64,000 bases of DNA from an uncultured bacterium. Its GTDB lineage: Bacteria; Bacillota_I; Bacilli_A; RFN20; CAG-826. Numbering within the stretch: the first letter of the stretch is position 1; every line of letters begins with the position of its first letter. The position numbers and the translations under genes were made by a program. The stretch spans positions 327,665 to 391,664 of the forward strand of contig CASFKG010000001.1 of the NCBI GenBank assembly GCA_949295325.1. The letters are read 5' to 3'. Of this stretch, positions 43,858 through 52,096 are shown in pieces. Under the pieces are notes generated by a model. The model had not been told where the DNA came from, made no database searches, and saw only the letters and a program-made list of their open reading frames with translations.

Positions 43858-44748
43858 TTATTTTTGAACTTTCCCGGCCAAATCCTCGTGTTCCTTCAGG
43901 TATTGCAGGAAGGAGGAAGCGCTATAGGAAAAGACGGCATCGCGGCGATAGACGAGCCGCGCCCGCATGCTGAGCCCGGGTTCGAGCGGTTTGAATACCA
44001 AGGCCCCTTGCCCCTCGGGCAACAGTTCTTTCAAGGCAAAAGCGTACCCGAGTCCCTCGTTCACCATGAAGGCGACGTTGTATCCGAGGTTATAAGTCGC
44101 GGCGATGTCGAGTTCTTCCCTCTTTTTGCCGAGCCAATGGAGCAATAGGCCGCTTTCCAGCCCCTGGCGGGAAAGGATCAGCGGCCTATCGGCAACATCC
44201 CCCCTTCTTACCGATTCCAAAGAGGAAAGCGGATCGTCTTCCCTCATCACTATCCCCCACTTGGAAGGCTCTCCGACTTCGAACGATTCGTAAAGCGATC
44301 CGTCCACGTCGCCGAACGTCAGGCCGAAGTCGTATATGCCTTTCCTTAGCCCTTCGAAGGTGGAAACCGAGTCCCCCGCGACCATGTTGAGGGAAAATAA
44401 AGGCAGTTTTTTCTTCAAGGCAGCCGCGGCCTTGGCAAGGGAAGCAAACGCCACCGCTTCCGCGGCACCGACGTAGACGCTTCCGCCTTGGGACTCGCCC
44501 CTGATGTCGCTGATCGATTTTTCCACCAAGGAGGTTATCTCCTCGCATCTTTTCTTGAAAAGGGTTCCTTCCTCGGTAAGGACGATCCCGGACTTTCCGC
44601 GCTTGAATAGGCTTACCCCGAGTTCGTCTTCCATGTCCCCGAGCTGTCTGGACAGGGTCGGCTGGCTTATATGGAGATAGGAAGCGGCCTTGCTGATGGA
44701 GCCTTCGCGGCATAGGGCCAAATAGTAACGGACGAGACGCAGTTCCAT
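43858..44748 (-). CDS. LysR-family transcriptional regulator
   Basis: A 296-residue LysR regulator. N-terminal winged helix-turn-helix (MELRLVRYYLALCREGSISKAASYLHISQPTLSRQL), linker helix, then a periplasmic-binding-like effector domain. Divergent from the cyclophilin-like/hydrolase pair, with a LysR box between them, so it most likely controls that pair and itself. TATAAT is six bases before the ATG. Confidence 0.92.
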   Translation of the reverse strand: MELRLVRYYLALCREGSISKAASYLHISQPTLSRQLGDMEDELGVSLFKRGKSGIVLTEEGTLFKKRCEEITSLVEKSISDIRGESQGGSVYVGAAEAVAFASLAKAAAALKKKLPLFSLNMVAGDSVSTFEGLRKGIYDFGLTFGDVDGSLYESFEVGEPSKWGIVMREDDPLSSLESVRRGDVADRPLILSRQGLESGLLLHWLGKKREELDIAATYNLGYNVAFMVNEGLGYAFALKELLPEGQGALVFKPLEPGLSMRARLVYRRDAVFSYSASSFLQYLKEHEDLAGKVQK

Positions 44749-44760
44749 GGCTTGATTATA
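44749..44760 (-). promoter_or_regulatory. Leaderless-type promoter of the lysR-type gene
   Basis: TATAAT at 44755-44760, six bases before ATG 44748, partly covered by the LysR-box palindrome. Confidence 0.65.
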
Positions 44761-44779
44761 TATGCTCGCGAAGCATATA
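44759..44779. promoter_or_regulatory. LysR-type operator
   Basis: TATATGCT, five bases, AGCATATA: an 8-bp dyad that contains the T-N11-A LysR box, overlapping the regulator's own -10. Confidence 0.7.
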
Positions 44780-44798
44780 TCCCATTAATAATTAGGTA

Positions 44799-44833
44799 TT
44801 ACCTATATGGTTGCGAATTACTAAAATTGGCCC
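44799..44833 (+). promoter_or_regulatory. Leaderless-type promoter of the cyclophilin-like gene
   Basis: TTACCT at 44799-44804, 17-bp spacer, TAAAAT at 44822-44827, six bases to GTG 44834. Confidence 0.7.
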
Positions 44834-45187
44834 GTGGAAAAGGTGAAAGCGGTCCTGACCCTCGGGGCCACGAGGCTAAACGCCGACCTCCTGGATACCG
44901 ATTCGGTGCATTGGCTCCTCGATAAGTCCTATCCGGTCGAGATGTCGCCCCTTAACGGCAACGAGCTATACCACTACTTCGAGGGCTGCATTCCGGGCCA
45001 TTCCGAGGCAGTAGGGAGCATCGAAGCGGGAGACGTGATGCTGTTCGGAAACGACTGCCTGGTCGTCTTCTACGAAAGCTTCGCGACCCCCTATTCCTAT
45101 ACGAGGCTGGGACGTATAAAGGATACAAAAGGCTTGAAAAAGGCGGTAATGGAGGGAAATTTCCGCCTTACCCTGGAAAGGATTTGA
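44834..45187 (+). CDS. Cyclophilin-like fold protein
   Basis: A 117-residue single-domain protein similar to the small cyclophilin-like family (DUF369 type): LDTDSVHWLLDKSYPVEMSPLNGNELYHYF, then GSIEAGDVMLFGNDCLVVFYE and TRLGRIKDTKGLKKAV. The catalytic residues of true prolyl isomerases are not evident. GTG start with leaderless-type promoter; the stop overlaps the region just before the hydrolase gene. Confidence 0.75.
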   Translation: MEKVKAVLTLGATRLNADLLDTDSVHWLLDKSYPVEMSPLNGNELYHYFEGCIPGHSEAVGSIEAGDVMLFGNDCLVVFYESFATPYSYTRLGRIKDTKGLKKAVMEGNFRLTLERI

Positions 45188-45189
45188 AC

Positions 45190-46146
45190 ATGCATAACGG
45201 ACAAGGCTACATCGCTCCTTTACCCGAAGGCGTTATAAGGGAACACGTGCGGTTCAAGAACCGCTACGGCCTATGTCTTGCCGGCGATATCTACTACCCC
45301 GAAAACCACGATGACGGATTAAGCGCCGTGATCGTCGGCGCCCCTTACGGCGGGGTCAAGGAACAAGGTCCCTGCGTTTACGCCGGGGAGCTCTCCAGAC
45401 GCGGCTACGTCGTCATGGCCTTCGACCAGGCACATACGGGAGAATCGGGCGGCGAACCCCGCAACCTCTCCTCGCCCGATCTGTTCAGCGAATCCTTCAT
45501 GGCCTGCGTGGATTATCTCGGCACCAAGGTCGGCTTCGTCGACCGCGAAAGGATCGCGGTACTGGGGATATGCGGGTCGGGCGGCTTCAGCCTGCTCGCC
45601 GCGAGCATGGACGTCCGCATCAAGGCGGTCATCACCGCCTCCCTGTACGACATGACCGACGTAAGGGGCATGAACCATCTGGATAGCCAGGGGATCTACG
45701 AAATGAAGAAGGCCCTCTCCGAGAAGCGCTACGAGGACTTTCTCAGCGACCGGCCCGAGTACATACCCTATTTTCCGGAAGAGCCATACAAGGACCTCGG
45801 TTCCCTTCCGGAAACCGATCCGGTCACCAACGAGTGGAACCGCTTCTACGCCCTACCGCGCGGGCACCACGTCCGGGCCAGGGGCGGCTTCACCACCACC
45901 AGCGGCCTGACGATGCTGGTATTCGACGCCTTGGCCCACATAAAGGAGATATCGCCGCGTCCGATACTCTTCATTGCCGGCGACAAGGCCCATTCGCTCT
46001 CCTATAGCCAAAGGGCCTACGACCTCGCGGACGACCCCAAAGAGCTATATCTCGTAAAGGGAGCAGAGCACATCGACCTCTACGACAACGTGAAGCTGAT
46101 CCCCTTCGACAAAATAGATTTATTCCTGAGGCAAAATCTCAAATAA
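45190..46146 (+). CDS. Alpha/beta hydrolase
   Basis: About 318 residues from ATG 45190 (AAAGG upstream); a TTG start two codons earlier is less likely. The nucleophile elbow reads GICGSGGFS, which puts Cys where a GxSxG serine usually stands and a Ser two positions later, a pattern seen in this hydrolase subgroup. GADIYY-type entry, FDQAHTGESGG, and the acid and His in ILFIAGDKAH and KGAEHIDLYD. Probably a carboxyl-ester or peptide hydrolase induced through the LysR regulator. Confidence 0.82.
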   Translation: MHNGQGYIAPLPEGVIREHVRFKNRYGLCLAGDIYYPENHDDGLSAVIVGAPYGGVKEQGPCVYAGELSRRGYVVMAFDQAHTGESGGEPRNLSSPDLFSESFMACVDYLGTKVGFVDRERIAVLGICGSGGFSLLAASMDVRIKAVITASLYDMTDVRGMNHLDSQGIYEMKKALSEKRYEDFLSDRPEYIPYFPEEPYKDLGSLPETDPVTNEWNRFYALPRGHHVRARGGFTTTSGLTMLVFDALAHIKEISPRPILFIAGDKAHSLSYSQRAYDLADDPKELYLVKGAEHIDLYDNVKLIPFDKIDLFLRQNLK

Positions 46147-46161
46147 TCCCTGCAAAAAGGG

Positions 46162-46187
46162 AAAAAGGCCGCAAAAACGGCCTTTTT
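46162..46187. terminator. Bidirectional terminator between the hydrolase gene and uvrA2
   Basis: AAAAAGGCCG, loop CAAAAA, CGGCCTTTTT, serving both converging genes. Confidence 0.88.
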
Positions 46188-48684
46188 ATATCATTCCCTT
46201 GAGATAGGGCGCGGTTAAGGAACCTTCCGCGGCGAGGATGCCGTTTACCGGTCCTTGGTAGACCAGTTTGCCGCCGTGGATGCCCCCGCCGGGACCGAGG
46301 TCCACGATGTAGTCGCTATTGGCGATGAAGTCCAAATCGTGTTCGATGACGACGATGGTGGCGCCGTTTTGCAGAAGTTCGTCGAAGACGTTGAGCAAAA
46401 GCCGTACGTCGAGCGGGTGAAGCCCGATGGTCGGCTCGTCGAAGACGAACAGGGCATCTTCCTGCATCTTCCCCATTTCGAAAGCCAGTTTGAGCCTTTG
46501 GGCTTCCCCGCCGGACAGACTCGGCGTGGCTTCTCCGAGGGTAAGATATCCAAGGCCCAGCTTCGACAAAACCTCAAGCTTGTCGCGGCACTTCCTTATC
46601 GCCTTGGTTTTCTCCAAGGCCTCGTCCACGGTAAGGGACAGCAGATCGACGATCGACAGCCCGCCTTCGTCCGGCCACCTGATGGCGCCGGCTTCTTCCT
46701 TGTACCTATGGCCGCGGCAATTAGGGCAATCGATGTCCATGTCGGGCAAAAACTGCACGTCCAACGTTATCTTCCCGGTGCCGTCGCATTCCGGGCAGCG
46801 GAGACTTCCGGAATTGTAGGAAAAATCCCCTGCCTTCAGTCCCTTTGCCTTGGAAGCGGGGAGTCTGGCGAAAACGTTTCTGAGATCGTCCAAGACGCCG
46901 CTATAGGTGGCAACGGTCGAACGCACGTTGGCCCCGATTGGAGTGGCGTCTATGAGGTTGATCCGCGATATGCCTTCCCCTTCTATCGATGTCACGTGTT
47001 CCGGCAAGGGACGTCCTTCTATCTTGGCTTTGAGGGCGGGCACCAGGGATTCCAAAACCATCGTGGTCTTGCCCGATCCGGAAACGCCGGTTACGACGCT
47101 CAGCCTTCCTTTTGGAATGCGGATATCCAGATGGCCGACCGTGTGGATCGGCGTGGTCGTCAGGCGTATTTCGCCCTTTTCGAACATGCGGGCGTCCTCG
47201 CATTTCTTCCTCACCGCGACTTTTTCCCTTCCGCTTAGGAACGGGCCGATCAAGGAGGAAGGGTCGTTTTCCACTTCTTCCACCGTGCCTTTGCTCACCA
47301 GGTTCCCTCCGCCTTTCCCGGCCTCGGGGCCTAGTTCGATGAGATAGTCGCATCTCTTCAGTATCCTCTCGTCGTGGTCCACCATGACGATGGAATTGCC
47401 TTGCGAGAGCAAATCGTCGAATACGCCTAGCAGTCCGTCGACGTTATGGGGGTGAAGGCCGATGGACGGCTCGTCCAAAACGTAGAGAACGCCGGTCGTT
47501 TCGCTTCTCACGGCCCTGGAAAGCTCGACCCTTTGCCGTTCGCCGGTGGAAAGGCTTTCGCCGCTTCTGGAAAGCGAAAGGTAGTCCAATCCGAGATCGA
47601 CGAGCCTTTTGCCCATGTGGAGGAATTCCCCGCTTAGGCCTTCCGCCATGTCTTTCACCTCTTCGGGCAGGCGTATCGGTAGGGCCTTTACGAAATCCAT
47701 CAGTTCGTTCAAGGGGAGGTTTCCCGCTTCGGCGAGGGTCAATCCGTCCAAGCGGCTGCTTAGGGCCTTCGGATTCAGCCGGCTCCCGTGGCAGTCGGGG
47801 CACGGTTCTTCCTTCAGGAATTTGGAAACCCTTTTCATGGCCTTTTCGTCCTTGGCCTTGTGGAGGGCGTTAAGGACCGTGTTGACCGCCGAATAGTATG
47901 TAAAGTCGAGTTCGGCGAAATCATCGCCCTTCTTGCTTCGATAGAGGATGTGCTTCTTTTCCATGGGACCGTCGTAGACGATGCTTTTTTCCCTATCGCT
48001 TAATTCCTTGAACGGGACGTCGGTCCTGACGCCCATCGCCCTCGCCACGTCTACCATAAGCGACCACATGAGCGAATTCCAAGGAGCGACGGCGCCCTGT
48101 TCCAGGCTCAGCGATTCGTCGGGTACGAGGGAGGCCCGGTCGACTGAAAGCCTGACGCCGGTACCGCCGCACGATTTGCAGGCCCCTTCCGAATTGAAGG
48201 CGAAAGACTCGGCGCTCGGTCCGGGGAAAGACGCCCCGCAGACGGGGCAGACCAGGTCCTTTCCCAAAGCGACGTCTTTGCTCGGCGGGACCATGTGCCC
48301 GTTCGGACACATGTGGCTGCCCAGCCTGGAAAACATGAGCCGGAGGACGTTGTTGAGTTCACTCATGGTCCCGAAAGTCGAACGGATTCCGGGGACGATG
48401 GGCCTTTGCCTAAGGGCTATCGCGCTGGGAACGTTTCTCACTTCGGCATGGCCGCTCGGCGAATCCTGGCTTATCCGCCTTCTCGTATAGGTGGAAAGGG
48501 CCTCGAGATACCTTTTCGATCCCTCGCTGTACAAGACGCCCAAGGCAAGGGACGACTTGCCGGAGCCCGATACTCCAGCTATTCCGACGAGTTCGTTTAA
48601 CGGTACGTCGACGGAAAGGCCTTTTAGGTTATGGACCCGCGCGTTCCTGACGCTTATATGGTCCGGGGGAATTATTTTCGGCAT
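46186..48684 (-). CDS. Class II UvrA (UvrA2-like) ATPase
   Basis: An 832-residue UvrA homologue, about 100 residues shorter than UvrA1 because the UvrB-binding region after the first Walker A is missing. Both ABC cassettes are complete: Walker A GVSGSGKSSLALGVLY and GVSGSGKTTMVLES, signatures SLSTGERQRVELSRA and SLSGGEAQRLKLA, Walker B VLYVLDEPSIGLHP and LFVFDEPTIGLHP. Zinc modules CPVC..CKSC and CPEC..CPNC remain. Class II proteins serve in DNA-damage or drug tolerance without UvrB. Converges on the hydrolase gene. Confidence 0.9.
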   Translation of the reverse strand: MPKIIPPDHISVRNARVHNLKGLSVDVPLNELVGIAGVSGSGKSSLALGVLYSEGSKRYLEALSTYTRRRISQDSPSGHAEVRNVPSAIALRQRPIVPGIRSTFGTMSELNNVLRLMFSRLGSHMCPNGHMVPPSKDVALGKDLVCPVCGASFPGPSAESFAFNSEGACKSCGGTGVRLSVDRASLVPDESLSLEQGAVAPWNSLMWSLMVDVARAMGVRTDVPFKELSDREKSIVYDGPMEKKHILYRSKKGDDFAELDFTYYSAVNTVLNALHKAKDEKAMKRVSKFLKEEPCPDCHGSRLNPKALSSRLDGLTLAEAGNLPLNELMDFVKALPIRLPEEVKDMAEGLSGEFLHMGKRLVDLGLDYLSLSRSGESLSTGERQRVELSRAVRSETTGVLYVLDEPSIGLHPHNVDGLLGVFDDLLSQGNSIVMVDHDERILKRCDYLIELGPEAGKGGGNLVSKGTVEEVENDPSSLIGPFLSGREKVAVRKKCEDARMFEKGEIRLTTTPIHTVGHLDIRIPKGRLSVVTGVSGSGKTTMVLESLVPALKAKIEGRPLPEHVTSIEGEGISRINLIDATPIGANVRSTVATYSGVLDDLRNVFARLPASKAKGLKAGDFSYNSGSLRCPECDGTGKITLDVQFLPDMDIDCPNCRGHRYKEEAGAIRWPDEGGLSIVDLLSLTVDEALEKTKAIRKCRDKLEVLSKLGLGYLTLGEATPSLSGGEAQRLKLAFEMGKMQEDALFVFDEPTIGLHPLDVRLLLNVFDELLQNGATIVVIEHDLDFIANSDYIVDLGPGGGIHGGKLVYQGPVNGILAAEGSLTAPYLKGMI

Positions 48685-48895
48685 GTGAAAAGTCTGAAAC
48701 CCGAATGGAAAAAAGGGAAGAACTTATAGCCTTTAGAGGCTATCGGAAACGAGGAAAAGGTGGGTAATCTACCTATTTTTGCAAAAACAACGTCCATAAA
48801 TCACCGCAAAAACGACATGTTTTCCAACGCCGTCAATTTGTGCGTGACATTTGGAACACGGCATATAAAATCCGTGCCTGCGAAAGGAAAAAGCA

Positions 48896-50497
48896 ATGAC
48901 CAAAAAAGCAAAAACCATCTCAGCCGTCGCGGCCGGGCTATTGGTCCTGGCCAGCTGCGCTAATACGCCCGGAACCTCGGGCGGAAGCTCTAGTTCCGGG
49001 TCGGCCGAGGAATTCAATCTGGCGGAAACCCTCCAAGCCTTAGCCGGGGGCTACCATCTGACCGCGACCTATACGGAAACGACCGTCGACGGTACCGACG
49101 AATACACGGAGGACGTCTATTCCCTTGCCGACAAAATAACCTTCCTGGTCGACATGGAGGGCCAGGACTACCTAAACGAGACCTACGTCCAGGCCGATGA
49201 AGACGAGCTACAGGCCACGCGTCTTGGAATCGACAACGATTTCAACTACTACGACTACTACAATCCGGCCGCCGAGGACTTCTACAAGTTCGCCGCCGAC
49301 GGCTTCTCCAACTACTTCGCTTCCCTAAGCGCGGCCGACTTCTCCCTAAACGAGGGCACGTTCGAACTGAAATCCGTTGGCGACGACGCCGAACAGGCCA
49401 TAGTAACCCAGCTTTACGGCAACCCGGGTTTCGACCTGGTGTCTTATAAGATTACTCCCGGCGAGGAAGGCGTCGACGTGGATGTCTCCTTCGCTTTCGA
49501 GACGTCTTATACCTACACTTTGTCCGGAACCTACGAAGCCATCACCGGGGATGATTTCGTTTACGCCTATCCTCCTTACGAAACAATCGAGGACGAGGTC
49601 TTCGACAACACGAAGGCCAGCCTTAAAAACCACGATTTCGTTTTGACTCAAATAAGCGATTCCTCCGAATACGATTCGGTATTGATCTGCAACGACGAAG
49701 GAATCTACTACAAAACCTACAACGATTGGGAGGAAGAACTTTATGAGTACTTCTACTACCCGGTTGGCGAAGGTCTGGTCCAAGAAGCCGTCAAGTCTGG
49801 CGATTATTGGATCAAATCCAACGAGCCGATGGAAGGCTCCCTCGAAGAACTCGGGTTATATCCTTCCTTGAACTACGACCGGGCGGTATTCGACGAGGTC
49901 TCGGACGGCAAATACGAGCTCAAAAAGGGAATCGACGGCGGCATTTCCACTTTCACCATCTTCGCCGCCGACGACGGACAGAAGCTGACCCTCGAAATCG
50001 GAAATGGCGTGATGGATGTAACAACCACCGGCGGTGACATCTCGACGATGGTGGAATTCTCCGACATCGGTTCCGCTACCCTGCCGGTAACCCCGGACGA
50101 AGTCTTGGACGAAATACCTTCCCAGAAATTTGCCGATCTGCTCGAACAAGCCACGGTCGATACCCTTCTGACGGTGATGAGCCAAGAGGATTTGGACAAT
50201 TTCCCCGTCATCAGTGGATTCAACGGACCGAACTGGGTCGACTGGACCGAAGACCCGATGCTTCCCATGCTGGTATACGGCGATGAATCCGCGGACGCGG
50301 AAGCCGGTGTTGCCGCCTATGCTGAAGCGCTGGAAGCCTTGGGCTACACGCCGTTTGCCGATTCCCTTAACGGAGGGGCGGCCTTTACCAAGGAAACGAC
50401 CTTGGACGACGGCGTCCACGCTTTCTACGTCGAAGCCGTCAACGACGGCTACCTCATCCTGGTTTTCTTCGACATGGCAAACATCGACAATCTCTGA
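48896..50497 (+). CDS. Secreted lipoprotein (paralogue 2)
   Basis: 533 residues. Signal peptide with lipobox LASC (Cys21), then a Gly/Ser/Thr spacer. The mature part is acidic and rich in Tyr/Asp, and ends its main domain with VEFSDIGSATLPVTP, the motif shared with the lipoprotein at 42487. A further C-terminal domain (about 410-530) follows, absent from that relative. SD GAAAGGA; TATAAA about 25 bases upstream. Function unknown. Confidence 0.85.
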   Translation: MTKKAKTISAVAAGLLVLASCANTPGTSGGSSSSGSAEEFNLAETLQALAGGYHLTATYTETTVDGTDEYTEDVYSLADKITFLVDMEGQDYLNETYVQADEDELQATRLGIDNDFNYYDYYNPAAEDFYKFAADGFSNYFASLSAADFSLNEGTFELKSVGDDAEQAIVTQLYGNPGFDLVSYKITPGEEGVDVDVSFAFETSYTYTLSGTYEAITGDDFVYAYPPYETIEDEVFDNTKASLKNHDFVLTQISDSSEYDSVLICNDEGIYYKTYNDWEEELYEYFYYPVGEGLVQEAVKSGDYWIKSNEPMEGSLEELGLYPSLNYDRAVFDEVSDGKYELKKGIDGGISTFTIFAADDGQKLTLEIGNGVMDVTTTGGDISTMVEFSDIGSATLPVTPDEVLDEIPSQKFADLLEQATVDTLLTVMSQEDLDNFPVISGFNGPNWVDWTEDPMLPMLVYGDESADAEAGVAAYAEALEALGYTPFADSLNGGAAFTKETTLDDGVHAFYVEAVNDGYLILVFFDMANIDNL

Positions 50498-50531
50498 GTT
50501 TGTCGGAAATCGAAAGGAAAGTTGTCTAGCC

Positions 50532-50567
50532 AATACCCCGAATCCCGAAAGGGAGGAGGGGTATTTT
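50532..50567 (+). terminator. Terminator of the 533-residue lipoprotein gene
   Basis: AATACCCC and GGGGTATT enclose a second small stem TCCC-GAAA-GGGA, followed by TTTTC. Confidence 0.8.
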
Positions 50568-50787
50568 CATGGGCACCGAACCATGAAAATTCCGCAGAAC
50601 GCCAGGAGGGCGAAAGAGGCCCCAAAGGAACGGACGAACACAAAAAGGATGCCCTTACGAGCATCCTTATCGGCCGCTTCCGCGGCAACGGATTTCGGAG
50701 ATCGGGAACGCTGGCGCTCCCGCGAGCCAACGTTCCCTCGGAATCATCGTGGGGAATGTGGTCCCGTCTTGAGAATGGGGTTCTTGG
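50568..50787. other. Non-coding gap with structured elements
   Basis: No credible gene. It holds a minus-strand terminator at 50641-50668 and a long imperfect inverted repeat at 50704-50737 (GGGAACG and CGTTCCC around TGGC/GCCA arms, with GATT/AATC flanks). Confidence 0.5.
50641..50668 (-). terminator. Probable terminator of the PH-domain gene
   Basis: Minus strand: AAGGATGC, eight-base loop, GCATCCTT, then TTTG. Same stem as the hairpin at 51591. Confidence 0.6.
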
Positions 50788-51180
50788 CTAGTTTGCAAGA
50801 ACCTGGGCCATATCGGTGGTCCTGGCCTTTTCGATGTACTTCCTGAGCAGTGCCTGGACTTCCTCCGGGTCCTTCGCGTAAGGGATGGCTACCCTCTTTC
50901 CACCGATGATGGATAAAGAGATGTCGCCGTACTTGCAGATCCTTCCCCAGAAAGGGACGGAAACCCGGCAGTCGAGGACGTTCTTGAAAAGTATGATCTG
51001 CTCGTTCTTCGAGAAGAGGCCGAAGGTATGGATGATCCTGTCGTCCCTTATTTCGAAGATGTCCCTCCTCACGGTCATGACGGTGATTATCAGGATCACG
51101 AGCGGCACGATGAGCCAGAACAATATGGCACAGATGAAAATCTTAAGAGCTTCGCTCCAAAGACTTTTGTAGATCGTCAT
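50788..51180 (-). CDS. Bacterial PH-domain membrane protein
   Basis: A 130-residue protein with two N-terminal membrane helices (about 12-36, ALKIFICAILFWLIVPLVIL) followed by a YdbS/bPH2-type domain: DIFEIRDDRIIHTFGLFSKNEQIILFKNVLDCRVSVPFWGRI and GDISLSIIGGKR. Such proteins are poorly understood membrane-associated factors. It follows the 51-residue gene by five bases, so the two form an operon. Confidence 0.8.
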   Translation of the reverse strand: MTIYKSLWSEALKIFICAILFWLIVPLVILIITVMTVRRDIFEIRDDRIIHTFGLFSKNEQIILFKNVLDCRVSVPFWGRICKYGDISLSIIGGKRVAIPYAKDPEEVQALLRKYIEKARTTDMAQVLAN

Positions 51181-51185
51181 GTCGG

Positions 51186-51341
51186 CTACTTAGCGACGGC
51201 GATGACGTAAGCGCACGGGAAGAAGAAACCCCTGCCGAGGATAATGTCGACGTAGGTGTATCCGAGGCCGTCGATCTTGTTTAGAACCTTCTCGAGCTTT
51301 CTTACTTTCAACGATGACTTAAAAATTTTGTAAGTTTTCAT
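51186..51341 (-). CDS. Small 51-residue protein, DUF4177-like
   Basis: MKTYKIFKSSLKVRKLEKVL and on to YVIAVAK. The pattern K-Y-x-I followed by L-E-K-x-L-N-x-I-D-G-x-G-Y-x-Y-V resembles the DUF4177 fold, here with a final hydrophobic strand (FFFPCAYVIAVAK). The strong purine-rich SD (GGAGAGGGG), a promoter with 17-bp spacing and the adjacent PH-domain gene support it as real. Function unknown. Confidence 0.7.
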   Translation of the reverse strand: MKTYKIFKSSLKVRKLEKVLNKIDGLGYTYVDIILGRGFFFPCAYVIAVAK

Positions 51342-51369
51342 AAAATTCCCCTCTCCTTTCTCTAAAAGT

Positions 51370-51398
51370 TTAATACCCCCCCGGAGAAATCAAGACAA
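51370..51398 (-). promoter_or_regulatory. Promoter of the 51-residue/PH-domain operon
   Basis: TTGTCT at 51393-51398, 17-bp spacer, TATTAA at 51370-51375; about 30-base leader with a Shine-Dalgarno site. Confidence 0.6.
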
Positions 51399-51477
51399 AG
51401 ATAAAAAAGCGGCGTCATCGGCTGTTTTTTATTTGTAAAATTAAAACCCCGGCAATGGTTGATTCTATTTTTGCCAA

Positions 51478-51512
51478 TTGGACATAATTTACTTTAATAA
51501 TAAAATGGCATA
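51478..51512 (+). promoter_or_regulatory. Strong promoter, leaderless spacing
   Basis: TTGGAC at 51478-51483, 17-bp spacer, TAAAAT at 51501-51506, six bases to GTG 51513. Confidence 0.65.
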
Positions 51513-51785
51513 GTGAATTTTCGCATATTTTACGTGGAGGTCGAGCTTTATGGAAGCATTGGCAAATCGATGGGCTATAGCCAAAAGCAAAAGGATGCCG
51601 GTTTTGGCATCCTTGTCGGCCACTGGCCTTCCAACCTTCCCAATAAACAAGCGGCGAACATGAAGGCATCACGCGTAGGGCCATTGGTACGGAAACACGC
51701 CGTGGAAAGCAAGCAACCAGCAGATCGCGATGCCAAGGAGGACGAAAGTGAAAAAAACAAGGCGCTGCAGCGAAAGCCGCGTTAG
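51513..51785 (+). CDS. Possible 90-residue basic protein
   Basis: MNFRIFYVEVELYGSIGKSM and on to a Lys/Arg/Glu-rich tail. It is supported by a textbook promoter at leaderless spacing and a terminator 11 bases after the stop, making a complete transcription unit. Against it: the C-terminal half has low-quality composition, and two frames on the other strand overlap it. The transcript could instead be a small RNA. Not recognised. Confidence 0.45.
   Translation: MNFRIFYVEVELYGSIGKSMGYSQKQKDAGFGILVGHWPSNLPNKQAANMKASRVGPLVRKHAVESKQPADRDAKEDESEKNKALQRKPR
51582..51614. repeat. Dyad repeat element, second copy
   Basis: AAGGATGCC, loop GTTTT-type, GGCATCCTT, followed by GTCGGCC. Copy 1 at 50645-50674 has the same stem and an ATCGGCC right flank. 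On the minus strand a T-rich tract follows, so it may also terminate transcription. Confidence 0.6.
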
Positions 51786-51839
51786 AAACGGATTTCCCGC
51801 CGCGGAGCGGGTTTTCCTCTTTAATTTAACAACTCCCAT
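51669..51839 (-). CDS. Possible 56-residue single-helix membrane protein
   Basis: A basic N-terminus (VVKLKRKTRSAAGN) followed by one clear hydrophobic helix (RLVFFTFVLLGIAICWLLAF) and HGVFPYQWPYA. The hairpin at 51591-51614 lies 55 bases after the stop and could terminate it. No Shine-Dalgarno site; the ATG overlaps the end of the next upstream frame. It conflicts with the plus-strand frame at 51513. Confidence 0.3.
   Translation of the reverse strand: MGVVKLKRKTRSAAGNPFLTRLSLQRLVFFTFVLLGIAICWLLAFHGVFPYQWPYA
51796..51822 (+). terminator. Terminator of the 51478 transcription unit
   Basis: CCCGC, loop CGCGGA, GCGGG, then TTTTCCTCTTT. Confidence 0.7.
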
Positions 51840-52039
51840 ACCCGGTTCTTGGTGGAGGCGGGATAATCCGTCCTCTGCAGCACGTGGCTGAAAAAACGCA
51901 GCCTGTCCTCTTTCAACGGCCGGGCACGGCATCCGGGGGGTTCGGCGCCTTCTTTTGGGCAGATCCCCGCTACGTCGGTGCGACCGGCGTCGGCATAGAA
52001 ACCGGAGAAGGGGAACGGGTTCCGGGAAGCGGTCGCCAT
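51821..52039 (-). CDS. Possible 72-residue protein or gene remnant
   Basis: MATASRNPFPFSGFYADAG and on to DYPASTKNRVWELLN. The C-terminal 30 residues look like genuine protein, but the frame continues antisense through the whole GT4 gene, no Shine-Dalgarno site sits at a usable distance, and the region also carries the GT4 promoter. May be the tail of a lost gene. Confidence 0.25.
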   Translation of the reverse strand: MATASRNPFPFSGFYADAGRTDVAGICPKEGAEPPGCRARPLKEDRLRFFSHVLQRTDYPASTKNRVWELLN

Positions 52040-52084
52040 ATCGAAGAACGGTGTCCTCCCGTTTCCCTTTCCCTCTCCTTCTTT

Positions 52085-52096
52085 TATGATTACCCC
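52085..52096 (+). promoter_or_regulatory. Leaderless-type promoter of the GT4 gene
   Basis: TATGAT at 52085-52090, six bases to ATG 52097; TTTCCC about 16 bases further upstream may be the -35. Confidence 0.6.

Noticed and set aside
50560-50740. Hydrophobic minus-strand frame (GILFVFVRSFGASFALLAF)
   Set aside because: It has no start codon in frame and runs through the terminator hairpin; the hydrophobic look comes from the T tract.
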